From the NCBI GenBank assembly GCA_964474045.1, contig CAYYRC010000004.1, positions 86,904 to 150,903 on the forward strand: a stretch of DNA of 64,000 nucleotides. The letters run 5' to 3'. This document shows positions 1-8,573 of this stretch, piece by piece (positions within the stretch are counted from its first letter, which is position 1; the number at the start of each line of letters is the position of its first letter). Origin of the DNA: JACJWR01 sp964474045. Its GTDB lineage: Bacteria > Actinomycetota > Actinomycetes > S36-B12 > UBA10799. Position numbers and translations under genes: made by a program. The notes beneath the pieces were generated by a model. It was not told where the DNA came from. It did not search any database and saw only the letters and a list, made by a program, of their open reading frames with translations.

Positions 1-435
1 ACCGTCGACACCTACACCGGGCAGCGGCTCGCGATCACGTCGTCGGCGCGGGTGCCGGTGTCGGCGGCGGCGGCCGCGAGCAGTTCGGTCCCAGGACTGT
101 TCAGCCCGCAGCCGATCCTCGACCGCCGCTGCATGGACGGCGGCGTCAGCGGCAGCGGGACCCATTGCGACCTGGTCGCGGGCGCGAAGCGGGTGGTCGT
201 GCTGTCGCTGGGGGCGAACCGCGCCGAGACCGTGCCGATGATGACCATCCAGCCCGACGCACTGCGGCGCGAGGTGGCGACGCTGCGCGAGGGCGGTTCC
301 GAGGTGCTCGTACGGGGCCCGAGGACGACCGACGTGGACGTGCTCATGGACCCGACCGCCGTGCCGGCCGCGATGGCCGAGGGCCAGGAGCAGGCCGAGG
401 AGGACGCCGCGGAGTTCGCCGAGTTCTGGCACTAG
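1..435 (+). CDS. Patatin-like phospholipase/esterase, C-terminal part (5' end outside window)
   Basis: Frame 1 is open from base 1 to the TAG at 433-435, giving about 144 C-terminal residues; the start lies outside the window. The segment reads SSSVPGLFSPQPI and then CMDGGVSG. In patatin-like serine hydrolases the DG[GA] motif carries the Asp of the Ser-Asp dyad, and a 'P..F.P' stretch precedes it. The nucleophile motif GxSxG would be upstream and cannot be checked. The tail is acidic and alanine-rich and ends in EFWH. Patatin-like enzymes cleave acyl esters of membrane lipids; the substrate here is unknown. The gap to the fumarase gene is 46 nt. The family call rests on one motif and its surroundings. 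Confidence 0.7.
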   Translation, partial: TVDTYTGQRLAITSSARVPVSAAAAASSSVPGLFSPQPILDRRCMDGGVSGSGTHCDLVAGAKRVVVLSLGANRAETVPMMTIQPDALRREVATLREGGSEVLVRGPRTTDVDVLMDPTAVPAAMAEGQEQAEEDAAEFAEFWH

Positions 436-468
436 CCGGAGCGATCCGCAGGTCCCCGCGGGCGCGGG

Positions 469-474
469 TACGCT
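469..474 (+). promoter_or_regulatory. -10 box (TACGCT) of a probable leaderless promoter for the fumarase gene
   Basis: TACGCT fits the actinobacterial -10 consensus TAnnnT and ends 7 nt before the ATG at 482. No Shine-Dalgarno sequence is visible between them, so transcription probably starts at or next to the start codon. Inferred from spacing only. Confidence 0.5.
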
Positions 475-481
475 GGGCCGC

Positions 482-2158
482 ATGCCGGAATTCCACTACT
501 CCGACCTGCTCCCCCTCGGCGCCACCGAGCCCGAGCACCCCACCGCGTACCGATTGCTCACCACCGACGGGGTGAGCACGGTGGAGGCCGCCGGGCGTAC
601 GTTCTTGCAGGTCGAGCCGGACGTGCTGCGGCTGTTGGCGTTCGAGGCGGTGCACGACATCCAGCACCTGCTGCGCCCAAGCCACCTGGCGCAGCTGCGA
701 CGCATCCTGGACGACCCCGAGGCTTCGGCGAACGACCGCTTCGTGGCCCTGGATCTGCTCAAGAACGCCAACATCGCCGCCGGCGGGGTGCTGCCGATGT
801 GCCAGGACACCGGAACGGCGATCGTCATGGGCAAGAAGGGCGGCCAGGTGCTGACCACCGGCCGCGACGAGGAGCACCTTTCCCTGGGCATCTACGAGGC
901 CTACAACCAGCTGAACCTGCGGTACTCGCAGATGGCGCCGCTGACGATGTGGGAGGAGGTCAACACCGGCACCAACCTGCCCGCCCAGATCGAGCTCTAC
1001 GCCGACACCAAGTCCGGCCATGAGGCCGAGTACGAGTTCCTCTTCATGGCCAAGGGTGGCGGCAGCGCCAACAAGTCTTTCCTGTTCCAGGAGACCAAGG
1101 CGGTGCTCAACCCGGAGTCGATGACGACCTTCCTCAACGAGTCGCTGCGCAAGCTGGGCACGGCCGCCTGCCCGCCGTATCACCTGGCTGTCGTCATCGG
1201 CGGCACGAGCGCCGAGTACGCCCTGAAGACCGCCAAATACGCCTCCGCCCGCTACTACGACACGTTGCCGGCGGAGGGTTCGCGCTGGGGGCACGGGTTC
1301 CGCGACCGCGAGCTGGAGCAGTCGATCCTCGAGCTGACCCGCAGCTTCGGCATCGGGGCGCAGTTCGGCGGCAAGTACTTCTGCCACGACGTGAGGGTGG
1401 TGCGGCTGCCGCGCCACGGTGCCAGCGCACCCATCGCGATCGCGGTGTCGTGCTCGGCTGACCGGCAGGCGTTGGCGAAGATCACCCCCGAGGGCGTCTT
1501 CCTGGAGCAGCTCGAGACCGAGCCGGGTCAGTACCTGCCCGACGTCACCGACGAGCACCTCGACGACGAGGTCGTGCAGATCGACCTGAACCAGCCGATG
1601 GCCGCAGTGCGCGAGCAGCTGACCAAGCTCCCGGTGAAGACTCGGGTGTCGCTGACGGGCTCGCTGGTGGTGGCGCGCGACATCGCCCACGCGCGGATCA
1701 AGGCGATGCTCGATCGCGGCGAGCCGATGCCGGACTACCTGCGCGACAACGCCGTGTACTACGCGGGCCCGGCGAAGACTCCCGCGGGCTACGCGTCCGG
1801 CTCCTTCGGCCCCACCACGGCCGGGCGGATGGACGCCTACGTGGACCAGTTCCAGGCCGCCGGCGGCTCGCTCGTGATGCTGGCCAAGGGCAACCGGTCG
1901 AAGGCCGTGACGGACGCCTGCGCCAGGCACGGCGGCTTCTACCTCGGCTCGATCGGCGGACCCGCCGCGCGCCTGGCGCAGGACTGCATCACCAAGGTCG
2001 AGGTGCTCGACTTCGAGGACCTGGGCATGGAGGCGGTCTGGAAGATCGAGGTGCAGGACTTCCCCGCCTTCGTCGTGGTGGACGACAAGGGCAACGACTT
2101 CTTCGCCGAGACCATGCGCCCGATCGCCACGACGATTCCGGTCGGTCCGCCGAGCTAG
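482..2158 (+). CDS. fum: Fumarate hydratase, class I (iron-sulfur type)
   Basis: Reversible hydration of fumarate to L-malate in the TCA cycle, in the cytoplasm. The 558-residue protein has the full length of single-chain class I fumarases. Three cysteines sit where the [4Fe-4S] ligands of this family lie: C107 in PMCQDTGTA, C230 in AACPPYH and C324 in VSCSADR. The C-terminal domain carries the swivelling substrate-binding part (GSFGPTTAGRMD, GNRS around 430-480). Class I enzymes are oxygen-sensitive and unrelated to the class II FumC used by mycobacteria. The ATG at 482 has no clear ribosome-binding site but a TAnnnT box lies just upstream. The next gene begins 5 nt after the stop, so the two are probably co-transcribed. 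Confidence 0.93.
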   Translation: MPEFHYSDLLPLGATEPEHPTAYRLLTTDGVSTVEAAGRTFLQVEPDVLRLLAFEAVHDIQHLLRPSHLAQLRRILDDPEASANDRFVALDLLKNANIAAGGVLPMCQDTGTAIVMGKKGGQVLTTGRDEEHLSLGIYEAYNQLNLRYSQMAPLTMWEEVNTGTNLPAQIELYADTKSGHEAEYEFLFMAKGGGSANKSFLFQETKAVLNPESMTTFLNESLRKLGTAACPPYHLAVVIGGTSAEYALKTAKYASARYYDTLPAEGSRWGHGFRDRELEQSILELTRSFGIGAQFGGKYFCHDVRVVRLPRHGASAPIAIAVSCSADRQALAKITPEGVFLEQLETEPGQYLPDVTDEHLDDEVVQIDLNQPMAAVREQLTKLPVKTRVSLTGSLVVARDIAHARIKAMLDRGEPMPDYLRDNAVYYAGPAKTPAGYASGSFGPTTAGRMDAYVDQFQAAGGSLVMLAKGNRSKAVTDACARHGGFYLGSIGGPAARLAQDCITKVEVLDFEDLGMEAVWKIEVQDFPAFVVVDDKGNDFFAETMRPIATTIPVGPPS

Positions 2159-2163
2159 CAGTC

Positions 2164-3948
2164 ATGAACACCGACCAGGACACCGTGCGCGGCGACTTGC
2201 CGGCACCGTCGCAGCACCTGCCCAGCTCGCCCTTGATCGACCTGGTCCGGAGTTCGGTCATCGGCGACGGCGAGGTCATGGACACCCCCTATGGGCCCCG
2301 GCGCATCACCTACGCGGACTACACCGCGTCTGGCCGTGGCCTGACTTTCATCGAGGACTTCATCCTTGCGGAGGTGCTTCCCCGGTACGCGAACACTCAC
2401 ACGGAGTCCTCCGGGACCGGGCTGCAGACCACACGACTGCGCGAGGACGCGCGCGGGATAATCCACGACGGCCTCAACGCCGACGACGACGTCGCGGTGA
2501 TCTTCGCCGGGTCCGGGACAACGGGAGCGATCGACCGCCTCATCGGCATCCTCAACCTGCGCATCCCGGCCGACCTGGACGCGCGCTACCGGCTTCGCGA
2601 GCAGATTCCGCCCTCGCAGCGACCGGTGGTGTTCATCGGACCTTTCGAGCACCACAGCAACGAGTTGCCGTGGCGGGAGTCGATCGCCGACGTGGTCACG
2701 ATCCCGGAGGACCTCGACGGCCATGTCGACATCGCCGAGCTACGCCGAGCGCTCGAGCGCTACGCCGACCGACCCCTGAAGATCGGCTCCTTCTCCGCCG
2801 CCAGCAACGTCACCGGCATCATCACCGACACCTGCGCGATCGCGTCGCTGCTGCACGAGCACGGGGCCCTGTCGTGCTGGGACTATGCCGCCGCCGCGCC
2901 CTATGTGGACATCGACATGAACCCGGTGTGCGAAGAGCATCCGGATCCGCACAAGGACGTGGTGGTCCTCAGCCCGCACAAATTCGTCGGTGGCCCAGGC
3001 ACGCCGGGGGTGTTGGCCATCCGGCGCGAGCTGGTAACAAACTCGGTGCCCGATGTCGTGGGCGGCGGGACCGTTGCCTTCGTGGCCCCGAACGGGCACA
3101 GCTACCTCGACGATCCCGAGCACCGCGAAGAGGCCGGCACGCCCGCGATCGTCGAATCGATCCGCGCCGGACTGGTTTTCAAGCTCAAGGCAAGCGTGGG
3201 GCCCGCCGTCATCCGCGCCCATGAGGACGACCTGGTGCGCCGGGCCATCAGCGCCTGGCAGCGCCACCCCGCCATCGGCATCCTGGGCAATACCGAAGCT
3301 GAGCGGCTGTCGATCGTGTCGTTCACCATCAAGCGTCCCGGCAGTGGCGGCCGCTACCTGCACCACAATCTCGTGGTCGCCATCCTCAACGACCTGTTCG
3401 GCATCCAGGCCCGCGGTGGGTGCTCCTGCGCCGGACCCTACGGACATCGCCTGCTGGGCATTTCCGAGCAGGTCTCGGAGGACTACCAGCAACAGATCCT
3501 GGCCGGCTGCGAGGGCATCAAGCCGGGATGGGTGCGGGTGAACTTCAACTACTTCATCTCTGAGGAGGTGTTCGCCTACATCGTCCGAGCAGTGGAGTTG
3601 ATCGCCGACCACGGCGCGCGGCTGCTGGCCGACTACATGTTCGACATCCAGACCGGGCTGTGGCGCCACCGGGGCGGCGCGATCGAGCCGCCCTTGCGCC
3701 TGAGCCAGGTGGAGTTCGCCGCCGCCGGGATGATCTACCCGCACCACCACCGGACTGCCGGGGAGTCCGCGTTGGCGGGCTACCTGGCTGATGCCGAGGC
3801 CGCGCTCATGGCTCGGCCGCTGCCGACGACGGATGAGCTGATCCGCGACGAAGCCGATGCTGAGGGCCTGATCGCCACGCCGGTCGAGCACCTGCGCTGG
3901 TTCGACCTGACCCGCGAGTGCCTACGGGCCGACGGCCCGGCCAGCTGA
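2164..3948 (+). CDS. Class V aminotransferase-fold PLP enzyme (cysteine-desulfurase-like)
   Basis: A 594-residue PLP-dependent fold-type I enzyme. The Schiff-base lysine is K273 in LSPHKFVGG. Upstream are AGSGTTGAIDRL (about 119-130, phosphate-cup region) and DYAAAAPYVDID, which supplies the Asp for the pyridine nitrogen. RGGCSCAGP (C420, C422) aligns with the catalytic-cysteine loop of SufS-type desulfurases (RAGHHCAQP), with C422 in the equivalent place. The protein is about 180 residues longer than SufS; the extra C-terminal part is not recognised. Substrate is uncertain: sulfur mobilisation, or another class V reaction such as an epimerase or lyase. It lies 5 nt behind the Fe-S fumarase, which would suit a role in sulfur supply, but that is only context. 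Confidence 0.75.
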   Translation: MNTDQDTVRGDLPAPSQHLPSSPLIDLVRSSVIGDGEVMDTPYGPRRITYADYTASGRGLTFIEDFILAEVLPRYANTHTESSGTGLQTTRLREDARGIIHDGLNADDDVAVIFAGSGTTGAIDRLIGILNLRIPADLDARYRLREQIPPSQRPVVFIGPFEHHSNELPWRESIADVVTIPEDLDGHVDIAELRRALERYADRPLKIGSFSAASNVTGIITDTCAIASLLHEHGALSCWDYAAAAPYVDIDMNPVCEEHPDPHKDVVVLSPHKFVGGPGTPGVLAIRRELVTNSVPDVVGGGTVAFVAPNGHSYLDDPEHREEAGTPAIVESIRAGLVFKLKASVGPAVIRAHEDDLVRRAISAWQRHPAIGILGNTEAERLSIVSFTIKRPGSGGRYLHHNLVVAILNDLFGIQARGGCSCAGPYGHRLLGISEQVSEDYQQQILAGCEGIKPGWVRVNFNYFISEEVFAYIVRAVELIADHGARLLADYMFDIQTGLWRHRGGAIEPPLRLSQVEFAAAGMIYPHHHRTAGESALAGYLADAEAALMARPLPTTDELIRDEADAEGLIATPVEHLRWFDLTRECLRADGPAS

Positions 3949-3956
3949 GGCGGCGG

Positions 3957-5390
3957 TCAGACCGTCGCGTCGCCCAGCATGTCGGTCACGAGAGCGGCGA
4001 CGGCCGAGCGCTCAGACCGCGTCAGCGTCACATGGGCGAACAGGGGGTGGCCCTTGAGCCGCTCGACGACCGCCACCACCCCGTCGTGCCGGCCCACTCG
4101 CAGGTTGTCGCGCTGGGCGACATCGTGGGTGAGCACCACCCTGGAGTCGCGGCCGATCCGAGACAGCACGGTCAGCAGCACGTTGCGCTCCAGCGACTGG
4201 GCCTCATCGACGATGACGAACGAGTCGTGCAGGCTGCGGCCACGGATGTGCGTGAGCGGCAGCACCTCGATCATCCCCCGGTCGACGACCTCGTCGATCA
4301 CCGCCTGTGACGTGACAGCGCCCAAGGTGTCGAACACGGCTTGCGCCCAGGGGTTCATCTTGTCGCCCTCGGAGCCCGGCAGGTAACCGAGCTCCTGACC
4401 TCCCACCGCATAGAGGGGACGGAACACCACAATGCGGCGGTGCTCCTTGCGCTCAAGCACCATCTCGAGCCCGGCACACAGGGCAAGGGCCGACTTGCCA
4501 GTGCCGGCGTTGCCGCCGAGCGACACGATCCCCACCGAGGGGTCGAGCAAGAGCTCCAGCGCGACGCGCTGCTCGGCTGAGCGGCCCCGCACGCCGAACG
4601 CCTCGCGGTCCCCGCGCACGAGCTTGACCCGCTTGCCCGGGGTCACCAGAGCCAGCGCGCTGCCCCGGTCGGAGTGCAGCACGAGGCCCGTGTGGCACGG
4701 CAGATCCTGTGCTTCGCCGAGGTCGATGACGCCCTCGTGGTACAGGTCGTCGATGGCGTCGGGCTCCACCCGCAACTCGTCCATGCCCGTCCACCCTGAG
4801 GACACAGCGAGCTCGGCGCGGTACTCGTCAGCGGCGATGCCCATCACGGATGCCTTGACTCGCATCGGGAGGTCCTTGCTGACCACGACTACTTCGGCGC
4901 CCTCCGCTGCGAGGTTGGCTGCAACCGCCAGGATGCGCACGTCGTTGCCCCCGTGGCGAAGCCCATCGGGAAGCGCAGTGGGATCGGCGTGGTTGAGCTC
5001 GACGCACAGCCGGCCGCCGGCCGGCAGCGGGACGGGGTCGTGCAGCGCACCGTGCTCGATGCGCAGGTCGTCGAGGAGTCGCAGCGCGGTCCTGGCGAAG
5101 TAGCCAAGTTCCGGATGCGTGCGCTTGGCCTCCAGCTCACCGATCACGACCACCGGCAACACCACGTCGTGCTCGTCGAAGCGCAGCAAGGCATGCGGAT
5201 CAGAGAGCAGGACCGACGTATCCAGCACGTAGGTGCGCACCCCGGTTCGCGAAGCGGCCGCAGCTGACTTATCGGCCGCCGCCCGCTGACGCCGAGCGCC
5301 GCGCCCGGAGCGCAGATCCACGTGCGCGGCAGATCCGGCATCGGGGCCTGCCTGCGCCTGGGTCGCCTGATCGTTGAGGGTTTCGCGCAC
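3957..5390 (-). CDS. phoH2: PIN-PhoH fusion protein (PhoH2-type RNA helicase/RNase)
   Basis: A 477-residue protein. Residues about 50-190 form a PIN RNase domain (VLDTSVLL with D57, then E and D positions down to VVVSKDLPM). Residues about 265-477 form a PhoH ATPase with Walker A GGNAGTGKS (292-300) and Walker B FVIVDEAQ. This is the domain order of mycobacterial PhoH2, which unwinds and cuts RNA in an ATP-dependent way. The GTG start at 5390 is fixed by AGGAGG 5 nt upstream. The first 50 residues are Ala/Gln/Arg-rich and poorly conserved. Its stop overlaps an 11-bp dyad, and it converges on the class V PLP gene with an 8-nt gap. Confidence 0.9.
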   Translation of the reverse strand: MRETLNDQATQAQAGPDAGSAAHVDLRSGRGARRQRAAADKSAAAASRTGVRTYVLDTSVLLSDPHALLRFDEHDVVLPVVVIGELEAKRTHPELGYFARTALRLLDDLRIEHGALHDPVPLPAGGRLCVELNHADPTALPDGLRHGGNDVRILAVAANLAAEGAEVVVVSKDLPMRVKASVMGIAADEYRAELAVSSGWTGMDELRVEPDAIDDLYHEGVIDLGEAQDLPCHTGLVLHSDRGSALALVTPGKRVKLVRGDREAFGVRGRSAEQRVALELLLDPSVGIVSLGGNAGTGKSALALCAGLEMVLERKEHRRIVVFRPLYAVGGQELGYLPGSEGDKMNPWAQAVFDTLGAVTSQAVIDEVVDRGMIEVLPLTHIRGRSLHDSFVIVDEAQSLERNVLLTVLSRIGRDSRVVLTHDVAQRDNLRVGRHDGVVAVVERLKGHPLFAHVTLTRSERSAVAALVTDMLGDATV

Positions 5391-5535
5391 GGCGCCTCCT
5401 GGTGGGACTGACGTTCCCGGCCCGCGTTGCTGGTTTGCGGCTCGTTCCGAAAGTAGCGCCGCCGCGTGGAGTCACCGAGGCTGACACGCCGCCGGGAGTC
5501 GGCTCGGCCCGAACAGGCGAGCCACCCAGGTACAC

Positions 5536-6306
5536 CTAGGCGCCGAAGCGGCGCTGGCGCAGCGAGTACGACCGCATCGCCCGGAGGAAGTCGACCTTGC
5601 GGAAGTCGGGCCAGTAGGCCTCGCAGAAGTAGAACTCGGAATGCGCGCTCTGCCAGAGCAGGAAGCCGGACAGCCGCTGCTCACCCGAGGTGCGGATCAC
5701 CAGGTCCGGGTCGGGTTGGCCGCGGGTGTACAGGTGCGCGGCGATGTGCTCGACGTCCAGGGCGTTGGCCAGGTCGTCCAAGCTGGTGCCCAGTTGGTGC
5801 TGCTCGGCGAGGAGCGACCGCACGGCGTCTACGACTTCGCGCCGGCCACCGTAGCCGACCGCGACGTTCACCATGAGTCCGTCACTGCCACGGGTGCTCG
5901 ACTCAGCCTCCTTCAGGACCTCCGCCGTGTGCGCCGGCAGCAGATCGAGCGCGCCAACCGGATGCACTCGCCACCGGCCGGACGATGCGAGATCGGTCAC
6001 TGTCGCCTCGATGATGCGCAGCAGCGGCTCCAGCTCGCCGGCCGAGCGCTCCAGGTTGTCGGTGGACAACAGCCACAGCGTCACGAGCTCGACATGGGCC
6101 TCCTCGCACCAACCCAGGAACTCGGCGATCTTGGCCGCCCCAGCCCGATGACCTTGCTCCGAGCCGGTGCCCTGCTCGCTGGCCCAGCGTCGGTTGCCGT
6201 CCAGGATCACCCCGACATGACGCGGACGCTCGTGCTCGGGCACGTGCTCGAGCTCTCGCATCAACTGGCGGGCGTACATGTCGTAGACCACGTCCCGCAC
6301 GCCCAC
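5536..6306 (-). CDS. uppS: (Z)-isoprenyl diphosphate synthase (UppS family)
   Basis: Adds isopentenyl diphosphate in cis to an allylic diphosphate, giving polyprenyl diphosphates for lipid carriers. The 256-residue protein has VILDGNRRWA (catalytic D36), the GYGGRREVVDAVR segment and RTSGEQRLSGFLLWQS, the pyrophosphate-binding signature. It closely resembles Rv1086, the short-chain (Z)-farnesyl diphosphate synthase of M. tuberculosis, including DFLRAMRSYSLRQRRFG at the C-terminus, so the product may be short rather than C50/C55. The reading frame extends upstream to 6420, but the GTG at 6306 has GGAGG 8 nt before it and gives the family length. Confidence 0.92.
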   Translation of the reverse strand: MGVRDVVYDMYARQLMRELEHVPEHERPRHVGVILDGNRRWASEQGTGSEQGHRAGAAKIAEFLGWCEEAHVELVTLWLLSTDNLERSAGELEPLLRIIEATVTDLASSGRWRVHPVGALDLLPAHTAEVLKEAESSTRGSDGLMVNVAVGYGGRREVVDAVRSLLAEQHQLGTSLDDLANALDVEHIAAHLYTRGQPDPDLVIRTSGEQRLSGFLLWQSAHSEFYFCEAYWPDFRKVDFLRAMRSYSLRQRRFGA

Positions 6307-6439
6307 GTTGCTCACCTCCAGCCATCGGCAGCAGCCGGGGTGGGACGGCACGCGGGCCATCGCCGACCACCGCTGCGGCGCTGCGCCATACTCTGCCACA
6401 CGCAGGCGACTGGGAGTCACCCTCGCGGCATAGCCTTGA

Positions 6440-6477
6440 CCGGCGCCCCCGCCACAACCCGGCGCCCCCGCTACAAC
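6440..6477. repeat. Two tandem 19-bp repeats (one mismatch)
   Basis: Units at 6440-6458 and 6459-6477 read ccggcgcccccgc[c/t]acaac. The second copy overlaps the stop codon of the hypothetical gene at 6471. Purpose unknown; possibly a replication-slippage scar. Confidence 0.6.
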
Positions 6478-7124
6478 GCGGACCGTGGCACCTCCGCGGA
6501 GTCAGGCTCTGCGTAGGCGATGCCGATGGCGCCGGCCTGGGCGAGGAGGAGCCGCAGGAACGCGAGCAGCTCGGGCGCCGTGAGCGTGGCCCGCAGACCC
6601 TGGCCGCTATCTCCCCAGGCATCCAGCACCGCGCGCTCGCGCAACTTCCATCGGCCGGTCCCGCGCTCGTCGGTGGCGACCCACACCTTGGACGTGCGGA
6701 GCGAGCAGCGCAGCTCCGCCAGGCGGGCGGGGTCGTCCGGGTCACGCCGGCGGAACGAGAGGAGCGAGCGCTCCCGCGGCAGGTAGCGCATGAGCTCCGC
6801 CCACGTCTGATCCGGCGGCAGTCCCCGCTCGCCCGCCCAGGCCCGGACGCCGGCCTCCATGGAACTCGGGGGGAAGCGATCGTCCGGATCCTCCCAGACC
6901 ACGCCGAGACCGTCGTCGGCCACCGGACCTGATGCCTCGGCGGCCCGTCCCAGCCGATTGGCCAGCGTCGCCAGGAAGTACCCGCAGCGCTCTCCCACGA
7001 CACCGAACGGCTGACCGTCGCAGAGCAGCCGAAGGGTCATCTCGTAGGGGACGTCGTCCCGGTCCAGGACAGCTTCCGGGATGACAGCCAGCACACGCCC
7101 ATCCACGCAGGTCACATCAGCCAC
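6471..7124 (-). CDS. Hypothetical protein, 217 aa
   Basis: No family recognised. The product is soluble (no membrane segment or signal peptide), rich in Arg, Asp and Leu, and reads like a compact intracellular protein: MADVTCVDGRVLAVI at the start, RYLPRERSLLSFRRRDPDD in the middle, ATLTAPELLAFLRLLL near the end. The GTG start at 7124 has no Shine-Dalgarno sequence but a TAGCCT box 6 nt upstream, suggesting a leaderless mRNA. It lies on the same strand as the isoprenyl synthase gene, separated by 164 nt, and diverges from the DinB-like gene. Coding status is supported by length, high third-position GC and the absence of a better frame. Confidence 0.65.
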   Translation of the reverse strand: MADVTCVDGRVLAVIPEAVLDRDDVPYEMTLRLLCDGQPFGVVGERCGYFLATLANRLGRAAEASGPVADDGLGVVWEDPDDRFPPSSMEAGVRAWAGERGLPPDQTWAELMRYLPRERSLLSFRRRDPDDPARLAELRCSLRTSKVWVATDERGTGRWKLRERAVLDAWGDSGQGLRATLTAPELLAFLRLLLAQAGAIGIAYAEPDSAEVPRSAL

Positions 7125-7130
7125 ACGGCA

Positions 7131-7136
7131 AGGCTA
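7131..7136 (-). promoter_or_regulatory. -10 box (TAGCCT) of a probable leaderless promoter
   Basis: On the minus strand TAGCCT ends 6 nt before the GTG at 7124 of the hypothetical gene. It fits TAnnnT; there is no ribosome-binding site. Confidence 0.4.
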
Positions 7137-7166
7137 CGGCGCTCTGGCATGGTCAGGGGGCGTGTC

Positions 7167-7211
7167 GGCCCAAGGGCGTTCCCCGCGCTGCAGCGGCGCC
7201 CCCCTTGGGCC
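7167..7211. repeat. Inverted repeat between divergent genes (10-bp arms)
   Basis: Arms ggcccaaggg (7167-7176) and cccttgggcc (7202-7211) are perfect complements, separated by 25 nt. The pair sits 35 nt before the DinB-like start codon, in the only promoter region of that gene. It could be a paired operator or a leader hairpin. Confidence 0.4.
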
Positions 7212-7246
7212 AGACTCAACCGCAGCAACCGCCACGAGGAGCCGCG

Positions 7247-7858
7247 ATGACCGCCACAGCACCATCCGACCCGCCAGCCGACGACGCGGCCGCCGATGCC
7301 CTTCCCGAGGGCGGCCAACCCTGGTCGATGCGGCTCCTGGCCGACGGCTTCGACCGCGTGGCCGAGGCGCTGCCGAGCACAGTCGACAGCCTCGAACCGG
7401 CATCGATCCTCTGGCGGCCCAGCCCCGCGGCCAACTCGATCGGGTGGCTGCTGTGGCACCTGGCCCGTGTTGAGGACGACCACCTCACCGGCGTTGCCGC
7501 CGCCACCGGCGTGGACGTTACCGGGGCGCAGGTCTGGCTCTCCGAGGGCTGGTCGGACCGCTTCGGGCTGCCCTACCCGGAACGGAGCATCGGCTACGGC
7601 CAAACGGCGCAGGAGGTCGGGGCCTTCGACGTCGCTGACGCTGACCTGCTGCTGGGCTACTACGCCGCGGTCCACCGGCGGACGCGGGAAATCCTCGCCT
7701 CGCTGTCCGAGGCCCACCTGGCCGCCGTGGTGGACGAGCGGTGGGATCCGCCCGTGACCGCGGCTGTGCGCCTCGTGTCGGTACTCAACGACATCACGGC
7801 GCACTACGGGCAGGTCGCCTATCTGCGCGGTCTGGTCGACCAGCGGTCGGCGCAGTAG
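7247..7858 (+). CDS. DinB-family metal-dependent protein (DUF664-like)
   Basis: A 203-residue four-helix-bundle protein of the DinB/YfiT superfamily. Visible hallmarks are NSIGWLLWHLARVEDDH (H71, H79) and NDITAHYGQVAYLRGL (H186), where histidines bind a divalent metal. Actinobacterial members are often thiol-S-transferases using mycothiol or detoxification enzymes; the substrate here cannot be read. ATG at 7247 is chosen over an upstream TTG because GAGGAG lies 5 nt before it. The AlkD-like gene follows after 16 nt, so both are probably one transcript with a protection or repair theme. Confidence 0.82.
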   Translation: MTATAPSDPPADDAAADALPEGGQPWSMRLLADGFDRVAEALPSTVDSLEPASILWRPSPAANSIGWLLWHLARVEDDHLTGVAAATGVDVTGAQVWLSEGWSDRFGLPYPERSIGYGQTAQEVGAFDVADADLLLGYYAAVHRRTREILASLSEAHLAAVVDERWDPPVTAAVRLVSVLNDITAHYGQVAYLRGLVDQRSAQ

Positions 7859-7874
7859 CACCGGCGAGCTGCAG

Positions 7875-8573
7875 ATGACCGACGGCCGGGAGTGGCCGGA
7901 CGCACCGGTCGTTGCTTTGGTGCCGCTCCTGCGGGCCACCGCCGACCCTGCCCGGGCGCAGGCGATGGCCGACTACTTCAAGCGCGAGCCGTTCCTGGGC
8001 GTCGGGGTGCCCGCACGGCGGGCGGCGCAGAGGACCGCCTGGAAGACGCTGCCCACGCCCACGTCCAGCGAGCTGTGCGCGGCCGAGCGGCTGCTGCGGA
8101 GGGAGCCGGAGCGGGAGTTCCAGCTAGCGGGAATCGAGCTGCTGGGACGCTGGCACCGGGTGCTGGAGCCCGCACGGCTGGACATCGACGTGCGCGAGTC
8201 CCTGCTCTGCCGCCCGTGGTGGGACACGGTGGACTCGCTCAACTCCTTCGTCGTGAACCCGATGGTGCGGGACCACCCGATGCTGGTCGATGTGATGTGG
8301 CAGTGGAACGGCACCGACGACCAGTGGTTGATACGGGCCTCCATCCAGCACCAGCGCGGCAGCAAGTCCGATACCGACCTGGACCTGCTGTTCGCCCTGT
8401 CAGAGCGGCATACAGCAGACCGGCGATTCTGGGTGGCGAAGGCGATCGGCTGGGCCCTGCGCGACGCGACCGGGGTCGACGCCGACGCGGTCCAGACCTT
8501 CGTCGACGCCCACCCCGAGCTCACGCCGGTCGCGCGGCGCGAGGCGATGCGCGGCATCGCCCGCGCCCGTTAG
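7875..8573 (+). CDS. DNA alkylation repair enzyme, AlkD-like HEAT-repeat glycosylase
   Basis: A 232-residue alpha-helical HEAT-like protein. The AlkD catalytic residues can be placed: RPWWDTVDSL gives the W-x3-D pair (W116, D120), and VAKAIGWALR gives W194, 74 residues after the Asp exactly as in Bacillus cereus AlkD (W109, D113, W187). AlkD excises 3-methyladenine, 7-methylguanine and bulky cationic lesions without base flipping. It follows the DinB-like gene by 16 nt and its stop overlaps the stop of the convergent hypothetical gene. Confidence 0.88.
   Translation: MTDGREWPDAPVVALVPLLRATADPARAQAMADYFKREPFLGVGVPARRAAQRTAWKTLPTPTSSELCAAERLLRREPEREFQLAGIELLGRWHRVLEPARLDIDVRESLLCRPWWDTVDSLNSFVVNPMVRDHPMLVDVMWQWNGTDDQWLIRASIQHQRGSKSDTDLDLLFALSERHTADRRFWVAKAIGWALRDATGVDADAVQTFVDAHPELTPVARREAMRGIARAR

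Noticed and set aside
344..1930. 528-codon open frame on the minus strand over the fumarase gene
   Set aside because: It is antisense to a clear class I fumarase, composed of Arg/Gly/Val-rich low-complexity sequence with no domain; a typical shadow frame of high-GC DNA.
2740..3891. 383-codon minus-strand frame over the class V PLP gene
   Set aside because: Shadow frame; the plus strand encodes a full PLP enzyme with placed catalytic residues.
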